64,000 nt of DNA from Gemmatimonadota bacterium. GTDB taxonomy: Bacteria > Gemmatimonadota > Gemmatimonadetes > Gemmatimonadales > Gemmatimonadaceae. The DNA lies in assembly GCA_021298835.1 (NCBI GenBank), contig JAJTHG010000027.1, positions 62,001 through 126,000 of the forward strand, read 5' to 3'. Position numbers and translations under genes: made by a program. Of this stretch, positions 11,090 to 18,466 are shown one piece after another. Numbering within the stretch: position 1 is the stretch's first letter; each line of letters begins with the position of its first letter. The notes beneath the pieces are model-generated. The model was not told the origin of the DNA and made no database searches. It saw only the letters and a list, made by a program, of their open reading frames with translations.

Positions 11090-11445
11090 CCGCTCCTCCG
11101 TGTGCCGTCGCCGTCGCGCGCCACTGCCGCGCCGTCCTCGAGCACGTGCCGAATCCCCTTCGCCAGCGCCGCGTCGGTCACGCCGAGCGCAGCCACCGTC
11201 TCGCGCCCGACCGCCGCCCCGAGGGCGTGCGCGTCCAGCGCGTCGTACCAGGCCGTGCGCCGCGCGCGGAGCAGCGGCACCAGCTTGTCCTGCGAGTGGG
11301 CCGAGGCGTCCGGGGCGACGAAGACCAGCTTCGCCTTGCCGCTCTTCACGGCCCCCTTCACCAGGTCCACGCCCACCACCACCGACCGCGCCCGCAGGCC
11401 AAGGCCCAGGAGGCCGGCGACCCGCGCGCGGCGGTCGGCGTCCAT
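11086..11445 (-). CDS. L7Ae/L30e-type (YlxQ-like) RNA-binding protein
   Basis: A 119-residue protein between nusA and infB, the standard place of ylxQ-type genes. The segment LLGLGLRARSVVVGVDLVKGAVKSGKAKLVFVAPDAS (residues 12-48) matches the start of the L7Ae/L30e fold, which binds kink-turn RNA. The C-terminal half is GRETVAALGVTDAALAKGIRHVL. Its role in bacteria is poorly defined and ribosome association is inferred from context. It follows nusA by three bases and overlaps infB by four (GTGA). No separate ylxR gene is visible between nusA and this gene. Confidence 0.82.
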   Translation of the reverse strand: MDADRRARVAGLLGLGLRARSVVVGVDLVKGAVKSGKAKLVFVAPDASAHSQDKLVPLLRARRTAWYDALDAHALGAAVGRETVAALGVTDAALAKGIRHVLEDGAAVARDGDGTRRSG

Positions 11446-11448
11446 CGC

Positions 11449-12768
11449 CTACCCGCCCGACTCCTCGCCCGCCGAGGCACTGTCCTCGGTGAGTTCGGCG
11501 AGAATCCCCATGATGCGATCGGCCTCCTCCGGCGCGATGCCGGGGAGCTTGAGGAAGTCCTCGCGCTCGAGGTCGATGATGTCGTTGAGCGTCCGGAAGC
11601 CGGCGTGCTCGAGCACCGCGACCGTCGCCTCGGGCATGCCGCCGAGATCGGCCAGCCGCACGTCGGCGACGCCGCCTTCCTCGGGGAGGGGCGCGAAGAA
11701 CGTCTCCGCTCCGCCACGCTCCATCCACTCGCGGCTCGAGTAGAGGTCGATCTTCCAGCCGGCCAGCTCGGAGGCGAGGCGGACGTTCTGCCCGTTGCGC
11801 CCGATGGCCAGCGAGAGCTGGTCCTCGTCGACGATGGCCTGGATGGTCTTGTTGGCGGGGTCGCTGAAGACGCGTGCGACCTTCGCCGGCGCGAGCGCCA
11901 GCTTGGCGAACCGCTCCGGGTCGGGCGACCACGGCACGATGTCGATCCGCTCGCCACCGAGCTCGTTGACGACGGCCTGCACGCGGGCCCCCTTGAGCCC
12001 GACGCAGGCGCCGACGGGATCGATGGCGTCGTCGCGGGAGAAGACGGCGATCTTGGTCCGGCTGCCGACCTCGCGCGAGGCGGCGCGGATCTCGACGACG
12101 CCGCTCTGGAGTTCCGGCACCTCGAGCTTGAAGAGCGCCTGGACGAACAGCGGGTCCGCCCGCGAGAGGATGAGCCGCGGCCCCTTGGGGGTCTCCTCGA
12201 CGCGCTTGAGCACGGCGCGCACGGGCTCCCCCTGGTGGTGGTGCTCGCGGTGGTTCTGCTCGCGGTACGGCATGAGCGCCTCCGCCTCGCGGAATTTGTA
12301 GAGCATCACGACGATCTTGCCGCGCTCGATCTGCTGCACCTCGCCCGAGAAGAGCTCGCCGATCCGGTGCGAGAACTCGTCGCGGATGCGGGTGCGCTCG
12401 CCCTCGCGGACGCGCTGGATGATGCGCTGCTTGGCGGCCTGCACCGCGGCCCGGCCGAACTCCTGGAAGTCCACCGGGATCTCCATGACGTCGCCGACCT
12501 GGAAGCTCTCGTCCTCGTACCGGGCCTCCTCGAGCGCGATCTCGCGGGCCGGGTCGGTGACCTCGGCGACCACGGTCTTCAGCATCGTGATCCGGATCTG
12601 GCCCTTCTGGTCGTCGATCTCGACCTCGGCCTGCACCGTCGGGCCGTGCTTGCGCGCCAGGGCGGCGAGGATGCCATCCTGGAGGAGCGCGTGCAGCTCG
12701 GTCTTGTCGAGCGACTTCGCGTTCGCGAGTTCGCGGAATGCGCTGAGAATGTCGGCGGAGCCCGCCAT
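11449..12768 (-). CDS. nusA: transcription termination/antitermination factor NusA
   Basis: A 439-residue factor that binds RNA polymerase and nascent RNA. The N-terminal domain has ELHALLQDGILAALARKHG near residue 24, then an S1 domain near 130-200 with GEVQQIERGKIVVML, two KH domains (GACVGLKGARVQAVVNELGG and SLAIGRNGQNVRLASELAGW), and a helix-hairpin-helix-like tail with LADLGGMPEATVAVLEHAGF. It is shorter than the E. coli protein because it has only one such C-terminal repeat. Start ATG 12768 with GAGG five bases upstream. It lies 27 bases after rimP. Confidence 0.96.
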   Translation of the reverse strand: MAGSADILSAFRELANAKSLDKTELHALLQDGILAALARKHGPTVQAEVEIDDQKGQIRITMLKTVVAEVTDPAREIALEEARYEDESFQVGDVMEIPVDFQEFGRAAVQAAKQRIIQRVREGERTRIRDEFSHRIGELFSGEVQQIERGKIVVMLYKFREAEALMPYREQNHREHHHQGEPVRAVLKRVEETPKGPRLILSRADPLFVQALFKLEVPELQSGVVEIRAASREVGSRTKIAVFSRDDAIDPVGACVGLKGARVQAVVNELGGERIDIVPWSPDPERFAKLALAPAKVARVFSDPANKTIQAIVDEDQLSLAIGRNGQNVRLASELAGWKIDLYSSREWMERGGAETFFAPLPEEGGVADVRLADLGGMPEATVAVLEHAGFRTLNDIIDLEREDFLKLPGIAPEEADRIMGILAELTEDSASAGEESGG

Positions 12769-12795
12769 GTACGCCTCGTGAGTTGCTGCCTGCCG

Positions 12796-13257
12796 TTACC
12801 GCTTCCAGTGGAACGCCAGCCGGGCATCCTTCACCGCGGCCAACGGGACCCGATGCTCGCCCTTCGCGTCGCGGAGGACCCCGACCTCGGCCCCCGGTTC
12901 TCCCTCGACCGCGATGATCTCCCCTTCCGTCCGTCCGCCGAGCGCCGGGCTGTTGACGCTCGCCAGTCGCCCCACGAACCGCCGCCAGTCGGCAGCGTGC
13001 CGCAGGGGTCGCTCCATTCCCGGCGACGACACCTCCAGCACGTAGGCCTCCCCCGCCACCTTGGCGGCGTCGAGGGCGCGTTCGATCGCCTTCGACGCCG
13101 TCGCGCAGTCCCCCACGGTGACCTTGCGGCCGTCCGGGTGGTCGATCCGCACGTCGAGAACCGGCCGCTGGCGGGAGCCGCGGACGGTCAGCGAGAAGAG
13201 TTCGAGCCCGAGGGCTCCAACTTCTTGCGCGACAATGGGTTCGACTGCGTGTTGCAT
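12796..13257 (-). CDS. rimP: ribosome maturation factor RimP
   Basis: A 153-residue 30S assembly factor. Signature stretches: EPIVAQEVGALGLELFSLTV near the N-terminus, LEVSSPGMERPLRHAADWRR near residue 75 and a C-terminal SH3-like domain ending VPLAAVKDARLAFHWKR. First gene of the rimP-nusA-infB run. Only 23 bases separate its ATG from the T-tract of an intrinsic terminator, leaving no space for a promoter between them, so its mRNA must pass through that terminator. No good Shine-Dalgarno sequence is visible. Confidence 0.94.
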   Translation of the reverse strand: MQHAVEPIVAQEVGALGLELFSLTVRGSRQRPVLDVRIDHPDGRKVTVGDCATASKAIERALDAAKVAGEAYVLEVSSPGMERPLRHAADWRRFVGRLASVNSPALGGRTEGEIIAVEGEPGAEVGVLRDAKGEHRVPLAAVKDARLAFHWKR

Positions 13258-13280
13258 GACGGAAATGGCCGCCAGCGCAG

Positions 13281-13310
13281 AAAAAAAGTGTGGGGGACCG
13301 CCCCCACACT
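13281..13310 (-). terminator. intrinsic terminator between pgeF and rimP
   Basis: Read on the minus strand: a perfect 10-bp stem (AGTGTGGGGG with CCCCCACACT), a four-base loop, then seven Ts (plus 13281-13287). A smaller 5-bp hairpin (CTTCG / CGAAG, 13311-13324) abuts it on the upstream side. It can end murA-pgeF transcripts. Because a promoter-like element lies upstream of it, it may also act as an attenuator in the rimP leader. Confidence 0.8.
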
Positions 13311-13335
13311 CTTCGCCCGCGAAGGCGAGATCGCA

Positions 13336-13364
13336 AAGCTACCGGTCGGCAGCGGGCGGGTCAA
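13336..13364 (-). promoter_or_regulatory. candidate sigma-70 promoter for the rimP-nusA-infB run
   Basis: Minus strand: -35 TTGACC (plus 13359-13364), a 17-base spacer, -10 TAGCTT (plus 13336-13341). The -35 overlaps the pgeF stop codon. Expected start near 13329 gives a leader of about 72 bases containing two hairpins and a U-tract before the rimP ATG. Confidence 0.5.
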
Positions 13365-14161
13365 GGACGCGACGGGCTTCCACTCACGATCACGCCGAGC
13401 TGCCGACCGGCGTCACCCGCCCGGTGCGACCAGAACCGGTCGTTGTCGCAGCGCGTGCAGCGCGGGCTCACGCTCAAGTGCCGCACTCCGGCCGCCCCCG
13501 CCTGGCGCGCGAGGACCGCCCGCAGGTCCACCAGCGCGGGGCGCGACACCCGTCCGCCGGTGAGCCGGTGGTAGACGTCCGGGCCGACTTCGTAGCAGCG
13601 GCCGCAGATCGCCGGGCCGAGGTGGACGTGCACTTCGTCGAGCGGCACCTGCCAAGCGGCGAGCGACGCGAGCCCGCGCGCCATGATCCCGTCGACGGTC
13701 CCGCGCCAGCCGGCGTGCAGGAGGCCCACGGCCCCGCCGGGATGGGCGAGGAAGACGGGCACGCAGTCGGCGACGCTCACCGCGAGCGCGGTGCGCGGCA
13801 CCGTCGTCACGTGCCCGTCGGCGCCGTCGTACCGGAGCCACCCGCGCCATCCCCCGGCGTGCAGCAGCACCTCGGCCCCGTGCACCTGCCGCGCGGACGC
13901 GAGGCGCGAGACGCCGAGACCGGTCTGCAGCCCATGCCAGCGGGGCACGACGTCGCCGACGGCGTCGGTGCCGTCGAGACGGTAGGTGCCGGTCGTACGC
14001 GTCGTCGTGAAGGCGCGGAGGCCGAGTCCGGCGAACTCCGCGACCGGTTCGACGCTCGCCGGGTCGAACGGTGGCGGCGGCGCGGGGACGGCCGCGTCGG
14101 CGGGCCGCGCCTGGCGACCGGGGGCGCCGGCCCCCCCGCGCCGGCGGCGGCCGGGGCTCAC
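13361..14161 (-). CDS. pgeF: peptidoglycan editing factor PgeF (multicopper laccase-like domain)
   Basis: A 266-residue YfiH/PgeF-family protein. Conserved segments: GLQTGLGVSRLASARQVHGAE, VSVADCVPVFLAHPGGAVGLLHAGWRGTVDG (Cys and His zinc ligands), LGPAICGRCYEVGPDV and a C-terminal CTRCDNDRFWSHR. In E. coli PgeF removes wrongly placed L-Ser from muropeptide precursors; relatives were also described as purine nucleosidases or laccases. A Pro/Ala/Arg-rich N-terminus of about 30 residues precedes the domain. GTG start in a GTGA overlap with murA, a peptidoglycan gene, which fits the editing role. Confidence 0.92.
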   Translation of the reverse strand: MSPGRRRRGGAGAPGRQARPADAAVPAPPPPFDPASVEPVAEFAGLGLRAFTTTRTTGTYRLDGTDAVGDVVPRWHGLQTGLGVSRLASARQVHGAEVLLHAGGWRGWLRYDGADGHVTTVPRTALAVSVADCVPVFLAHPGGAVGLLHAGWRGTVDGIMARGLASLAAWQVPLDEVHVHLGPAICGRCYEVGPDVYHRLTGGRVSRPALVDLRAVLARQAGAAGVRHLSVSPRCTRCDNDRFWSHRAGDAGRQLGVIVSGSPSRP

Positions 14162-15444
14162 CGCTCGACGCGCTCGATCTTCGCCCCGAGCGCGCGCAGC
14201 CGCTCGTCGATCCGCTCGTAGCCGCGCTCGATCTGGCCGACGTTGTTGATCACGCTGCGCCCCCGGGCCGCGCAGGCCGCGAGCACCATCGCCATCCCGG
14301 CGCGGATGTCGGGGCTCTCGACCGTCGCCCCCCGGAGTTCGCTCGGCCCCGAGACGAGCACGCGATGCGGGTCGCAGAGGACGATGCGCGCCCCCATGGC
14401 CACGAGCTTGTCCACGAAGAACATCCGCGACTCGAACATCTTCTCATGCATGAGAATCAGCCCCTCGCACTGCGTCGCGGTGACGATCGCGATGCTCATG
14501 AGGTCCGCGGGGAAGGCCGGCCAGGGCTGGTCCTCGAGCTTGGGCACCGCCCCGCCGAGGTCGTTCTGGATGCGGAGCGACTGGTCGGCGGGCACGACGA
14601 GGTCGGCACCGTCCACCTCGGTGTGGACGCCGAGGCGCTCGAACCCCATGCGCACCATGCGGAGGTGCTCGACCCCCGCGTCGGCGATGCGGAGCGCCGA
14701 GCGCGTCACCGCCGCGAGGCCGACGAACGACCCGACCTCGATGTGGTCGGGGCCGATGGCGTGCGTGCAGCCGCCGAGCGGGGCGCCGCCGTGGATCGTG
14801 AGCGTGTTCGTGCCGATGCCCTCGATGCGCGCTCCCATCGCGACGAGCATTCGGCAGTGGTCCTGGACGTGGGGCTCGCTGGCGGCGTTGCGGAGGATCG
14901 TCGTCCCACGGGCGGCGACGGCGGCGCACAAGGCGTTCTCCGTCCCCGTGACGGACGGCTCGTCGAGCAGGATGTCCGCGCCGACGAGGCGCGGCGCGCG
15001 CAGGACGAAGCGCTCGCCGACCTCGAAGGTGGCGCCGAGGCGCTCGAAGGCCAGAAAGTGCGTATCCACCCGCCGGCGTCCGATGACGTCGCCGCCGGGC
15101 GGGGGGAGCGTCACCTCGCCACAGCGCGCGAGCAGCGGCCCGGCGAGCAGGATGGAGGCCCGGATCTTCGCGCACAGCGCGGGATCGAGGTCCGCCGGCC
15201 GGACCACGCGGGCCTCGATGCGCAAGGTGTTGCGACCCGTCCACTCGGCCTCCGCCCCGACCGAGCGGACGAGGTCCACGAGCGTCTCGACGTCGCGGAT
15301 GCGCGGGACGTTGTCGAGGAGGACCGGCTGGTCGGTGAGCAGGGCCGACGCGACGATCGGCAGGGCGGCGTTCTTGTTGCCGGCGGGACGCACCGTCCCG
15401 TGAAGGCGGTGACCGCCCTCGACGACGAACTGCAGTTGGGGCAT
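14158..15444 (-). CDS. murA: UDP-N-acetylglucosamine 1-carboxyvinyltransferase, Cys-to-Asp type
   Basis: A 428-residue MurA, the first committed step of peptidoglycan synthesis (PEP plus UDP-GlcNAc). The start is set by the family N-terminus MPQLQFVVEGG at 15444. Conserved residues: Lys/Asn in AGNKNAALP (residues 21-29), RASILLAGPLLARCGE (95-110) and Asp in QPWPAFPADL. The active-site loop reads PPPGGDVIGRRRVDTH, with Asp119 where most MurA proteins have the Cys alkylated by fosfomycin. The same Asp occurs in Mycobacterium and Chlamydia enzymes, which are active and fosfomycin-resistant. It faces the DUF948-like gene across 105 bases. Confidence 0.97.
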   Translation of the reverse strand: MPQLQFVVEGGHRLHGTVRPAGNKNAALPIVASALLTDQPVLLDNVPRIRDVETLVDLVRSVGAEAEWTGRNTLRIEARVVRPADLDPALCAKIRASILLAGPLLARCGEVTLPPPGGDVIGRRRVDTHFLAFERLGATFEVGERFVLRAPRLVGADILLDEPSVTGTENALCAAVAARGTTILRNAASEPHVQDHCRMLVAMGARIEGIGTNTLTIHGGAPLGGCTHAIGPDHIEVGSFVGLAAVTRSALRIADAGVEHLRMVRMGFERLGVHTEVDGADLVVPADQSLRIQNDLGGAVPKLEDQPWPAFPADLMSIAIVTATQCEGLILMHEKMFESRMFFVDKLVAMGARIVLCDPHRVLVSGPSELRGATVESPDIRAGMAMVLAACAARGRSVINNVGQIERGYERIDERLRALGAKIERVER

Positions 15445-15517
15445 GCGAAGGGGAGGCGGGAGCGGCGAAGGATGCCCGAAGCGTCGGTCGCGCGTCAACC
15501 GGCACCGCCGCCCCTGC

Positions 15518-15534
15518 CCCACGGGCGCCGTGGG
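15518..15534. promoter_or_regulatory. 7-3-7 inverted repeat between murA and the DUF948-like gene
   Basis: CCCACGG, three bases, CCGTGGG: a perfect dyad ending three bases before a -10-like TACGAT. It could be a protein-binding site or chance in GC-rich DNA. Confidence 0.3.
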
Positions 15535-15537
15535 CGG

Positions 15538-15543
15538 TACGAT
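15538..15543 (+). promoter_or_regulatory. candidate -10 box of a leaderless mRNA (DUF948-like gene)
   Basis: TACGAT is followed by exactly six bases (TGACGC) and then the ATG at 15550. There is no Shine-Dalgarno sequence and no clear -35. Confidence 0.5.
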
Positions 15544-15549
15544 TGACGC

Positions 15550-16143
15550 ATGCTCCCACTGCTCCTCGTGGCCCGAGACTGGTTCGATACCGCGACCGGG
15601 ATCGCGCAGATGATCACCGCCCTCGCCATCGTGGCGGCGGTGGTCTTCGCGGCGGGCACCGCGTGGGCGATCCGGGCGGCGGCGCGCGGCGTGGCGAAGT
15701 CGCTCGAGGGCGCGCAGGCAGAACTGGTGCCCCTGCTCAAGCAGGCGCGGGCGATCGCGGACGACGTGAAGGGAATGACCAGCGCCGCCGCCGGGGAGGT
15801 CACCCGCCTGCGTGGCGTCGTCGAGCACGCCACCGGCAAGGCGGAGGCCGCCCTCGAGGCGGCCGAAGCGCGGCTGCGCCGGCTGGACGCGATGGCGGGG
15901 ATCGTGCAGGACGAGGCGGAGCAGGCGGTGGTGTCGGTCGCCGCGGCCGTCCGCGGCACGACGGCTGCCGTGCGGGCGTTTCGCGGCGACCCGGCGCCGG
16001 ACGACGACGAGGACGCCGAGCTGGCCGACGCCTTCGACGACGACGTCCTGCCCGGCGACGTGGACGACGCCCCCCCGGACGACGCCCCCCCGGACGACGC
16101 GGCCGAGCGGCCGCGGGTGCGGCACCGGCCGCGGCGTCGATGA
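15550..16143 (+). CDS. DUF948-like membrane-anchored coiled protein
   Basis: A 197-residue protein. One membrane helix (ALAIVAAVVFAAGTAWAI, about residues 24-41) is followed by a helical Ala/Glu/Arg-rich region to about 140 with heptad-like spacing (EVTRLRGVVEHATGKAEAAL), then an acidic Asp/Pro-rich tail ending in an Arg-rich cluster. The layout matches DUF948 (YoxC-like) proteins of unknown function, but the match is by architecture only. The start at 15550 fits the -10 box six bases upstream. It overlaps the next gene by four bases (ATGA). Confidence 0.65.
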   Translation: MLPLLLVARDWFDTATGIAQMITALAIVAAVVFAAGTAWAIRAAARGVAKSLEGAQAELVPLLKQARAIADDVKGMTSAAAGEVTRLRGVVEHATGKAEAALEAAEARLRRLDAMAGIVQDEAEQAVVSVAAAVRGTTAAVRAFRGDPAPDDDEDAELADAFDDDVLPGDVDDAPPDDAPPDDAAERPRVRHRPRRR

Positions 16144-17051
16144 TGGCGTGGGCGATCGCCCTGCTGGCGCTGGCGCTGACGCCGGAGGCGGCGTGGGCGT
16201 GGACCCCCGGGACGCACCTCTTCCTGGGCGAGGCCGTACTCCGGATCGCCCCCTCCCTGCCCCCGGGCATCGGCGCGCTGCTGCAGGCCTTCCCTTTCGA
16301 CTTCCTGTACGGGTCGATCGCCGCCGACACGAGCTTCGCGAAGAAATACGTGCCCGTCGGTCGGCACTGCCACTCGTGGGCCATCGGCTTCGAGATCCGC
16401 GACCGAGCACGGGACGAGCCGCTGCAGGCGTTCTCGCTGGGCTACCTCGCGCACCTCGCCGCAGACGTGGTCGCGCACAATTTCTACGTGCCCCACCAGT
16501 TGGCCAGCACCGCCAGCACGACGACGATCGGCCATTCGTACTGGGAAGCGCGCATCGACACGCACCTCGGGGAATCGTGGCCGCGCCGGGCCGTGGACCT
16601 CATCCAGCGCGACCACGCCCGCGCCGACGAGCACCTCGACCGCATCCTGTCGCCGACCATCTTCAGCACGCCGACCAACCGGCGGCTCTTCCGGGGCATG
16701 GTGTACGCCGCGGACCTCGAGAGCTGGCAGCGGCTGTTCCAGTTCGTCCGGGAGAACTCCCGCTGGGATCTGCCGGACGCGCAGGTGGCCCGATATCTGG
16801 AGCGGTCGTACGACTACATCCTCGACCTGTTCCACCGCGTCGAGCGCGCGGAGCCGATGCGGTTCGACCCGAGCGGCGACGCGGCGCTGCGCGAGGCGAA
16901 GCGGGTGCGCCGGACCGCGGTCCGCAGGGGAGGCGACGAAGCGGCGCGGCTCGAGGCGCTGCGCCACTTCGGCCTCCCGGACACGACGCTCGACCACGCC
17001 GCGCGGCTCCCGGAGCCCCTTTACCCGCCGGCGCGCGCCCCCAGCAGCTGA
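16140..17051 (+). CDS. zinc-dependent phospholipase C-like exported protein
   Basis: About 303 residues. It begins with two consecutive ATGs (16140 and 16143) inside the upstream stop. A signal peptide ends near AAWAW. The mature part shows the spaced His/Asp pattern of the Zn-dependent phospholipase C family: WTPGTHLFLGEAVLR, GRHCHSWAIG, GYLAHLAADVVAHNFYVPHQ and IGHSYWEARIDTHLG. Members hydrolyse phospholipids, but many bacterial ones are untested and substrate is not inferable here. The last 31 bases run into the end of gatB on the other strand. Confidence 0.8.
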   Translation: MMAWAIALLALALTPEAAWAWTPGTHLFLGEAVLRIAPSLPPGIGALLQAFPFDFLYGSIAADTSFAKKYVPVGRHCHSWAIGFEIRDRARDEPLQAFSLGYLAHLAADVVAHNFYVPHQLASTASTTTIGHSYWEARIDTHLGESWPRRAVDLIQRDHARADEHLDRILSPTIFSTPTNRRLFRGMVYAADLESWQRLFQFVRENSRWDLPDAQVARYLERSYDYILDLFHRVERAEPMRFDPSGDAALREAKRVRRTAVRRGGDEAARLEALRHFGLPDTTLDHAARLPEPLYPPARAPSS

Positions 17052-18466
17052 TTGAGCTTGCGGGGATCGGCGCTCCCCTTCGACTTCTTCATCACGAAGC
17101 CGACGAGCACGCCCTGCAGCTTCCGTTCGCCGCCGAGGAAGCGCGCCGCCTCGGCGGGGTGCTCGGCGAGCACTTCGTCGATCCACCGCACGAGCTGCGA
17201 GTCATCCTGCACCTGCACGAGGCCCTCGCGCTCGGCGATCGCGGCCGGTGCGTCGCCGCTGTCGAGCATGCGCGCGAGCACCTGCTTCCCCGCGCTGGCG
17301 CTCACCGTCCCCGCACCCGCCAGCGCGATGAGGTCGGCCAGCCGCTGGGGGGTCACCGGGTAGGCGGCGATGGCCGTGCCGGTCGCGTTGAGGTGGGCGA
17401 GGACCTCGCCGGTCACCCAGTTCGCGGCCGCCTTGCCGTTGCCGCCGGCGCGGGCGACGGCTTCGAAATAGTCGGCGACGAGGCGGTCGGCACAGAGAAC
17501 CTCGGCGTCGCGGCCGGCCACGCCCCACTCGCGCACGAAGCGCGCGCGGCGCGCGGCGGGTAGCTCGGGGAGCGCCGCGGCGATGCGCGCGCGGTCGGCC
17601 GCCGTCACCACGAGGGGCGGCAGGTCCGGCTCGGGGAAGTAGCGGTAGTCGTGGCTCCCTTCCTTGGCGCGCGCCGGGCGCACCTCGCCCCGCGCGGCAT
17701 CCCAGAGCATCGTCTGCGGCTCGACGGCGCCGCCGGCCTCGTAGAGGGCCACCTGCCGCCGGGCCTCGGCCTCGATCGCGCGCTCGACGCCGGAGAACGA
17801 GTTCATGTTCTTGATTTCGGTCTTCGTCCGGAATCCCGTCTCGCCCTCGCGCCGCACCGAGACGTTGGCGTCCACCCGCAGCGACCCCTCCTCCATCGAG
17901 CAGTCGCTGACGCCCGTGTACTCGAGCACCTGCTTGAGCGCTCGCAGGTACGCGCCAGCATCGGCCGGGGTGCGGAGGTCCGGCTCGGAGACGATCTCGG
18001 CGAGGGGGACGCCCGCGCGGTTGAGGTCGATCGCGGTGGCGCCGGCGTACTTGTCGTGCACCGACTTGCCCGCGTCCTCTTCCATGTGCAGCCGCGTGAT
18101 GCCGATCCGGGGCCCATCGGGGAGGTCGATCGCACCGCCGGTGGCGAGGGGGCGGTCGAACTGCGAGATCTGGTAGCCCTTGGGGAGGTCGGGGTAGAAG
18201 TAGTTCTTGCGCGCGAACACCGAGGTCTCGTGCACGGTCGCGCCGATGGCGAGGGCGGCGCGCACGGCCAGCTCGACCGCCTCGCGGTTGAGGACCGGGA
18301 GCGCGCCGGGCAGCGCGAGGCAGACCGGGCAGGTGTGCGCGTTGGGAGCGGCGCCGAAGTCGGTGGAGCAACCGCAGAAGGCCTTGGTGCGCGTCAGGAG
18401 CTGGACGTGCACCTCGAGGCCGATCACGTACGACCAACCCGCCGGAAGGGTGACATCGCGGCTCAT
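17021..18466 (-). CDS. gatB: Asp-tRNA(Asn)/Glu-tRNA(Gln) amidotransferase subunit B
   Basis: A 481-residue subunit that binds mischarged tRNA and activates its Asp/Glu. Signature segments: VIGLEVHVQLLTRTKAFCGC, NAHTCPVCLALPGALPVLN (zinc Cys residues), RKNYFYPDLPKGYQISQFD and HMEEDAGKS. The C-terminal Yqey-like tail runs to KKSKGSADPRKLNQLLGARAGG. ATG start in an ATGA overlap with gatA and GGAGG seven bases upstream. Its 3' end overlaps the convergent phospholipase-like gene by 31 bases. Confidence 0.97.
   Translation of the reverse strand: MSRDVTLPAGWSYVIGLEVHVQLLTRTKAFCGCSTDFGAAPNAHTCPVCLALPGALPVLNREAVELAVRAALAIGATVHETSVFARKNYFYPDLPKGYQISQFDRPLATGGAIDLPDGPRIGITRLHMEEDAGKSVHDKYAGATAIDLNRAGVPLAEIVSEPDLRTPADAGAYLRALKQVLEYTGVSDCSMEEGSLRVDANVSVRREGETGFRTKTEIKNMNSFSGVERAIEAEARRQVALYEAGGAVEPQTMLWDAARGEVRPARAKEGSHDYRYFPEPDLPPLVVTAADRARIAAALPELPAARRARFVREWGVAGRDAEVLCADRLVADYFEAVARAGGNGKAAANWVTGEVLAHLNATGTAIAAYPVTPQRLADLIALAGAGTVSASAGKQVLARMLDSGDAPAAIAEREGLVQVQDDSQLVRWIDEVLAEHPAEAARFLGGERKLQGVLVGFVMKKSKGSADPRKLNQLLGARAGG

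Noticed and set aside
7712-11743. A 1343-residue open frame on the plus strand
   Set aside because: It is a GC-rich shadow of rbfA, infB and nusA on the other strand. Composition is Arg/Gly/Ala/Asp noise with no domain.
15444-15510. A TTGACG element upstream of murA as a promoter
   Set aside because: No convincing -10 at 16-18 bases (best is CATCCT). It could still be used, but the match is too weak to list.
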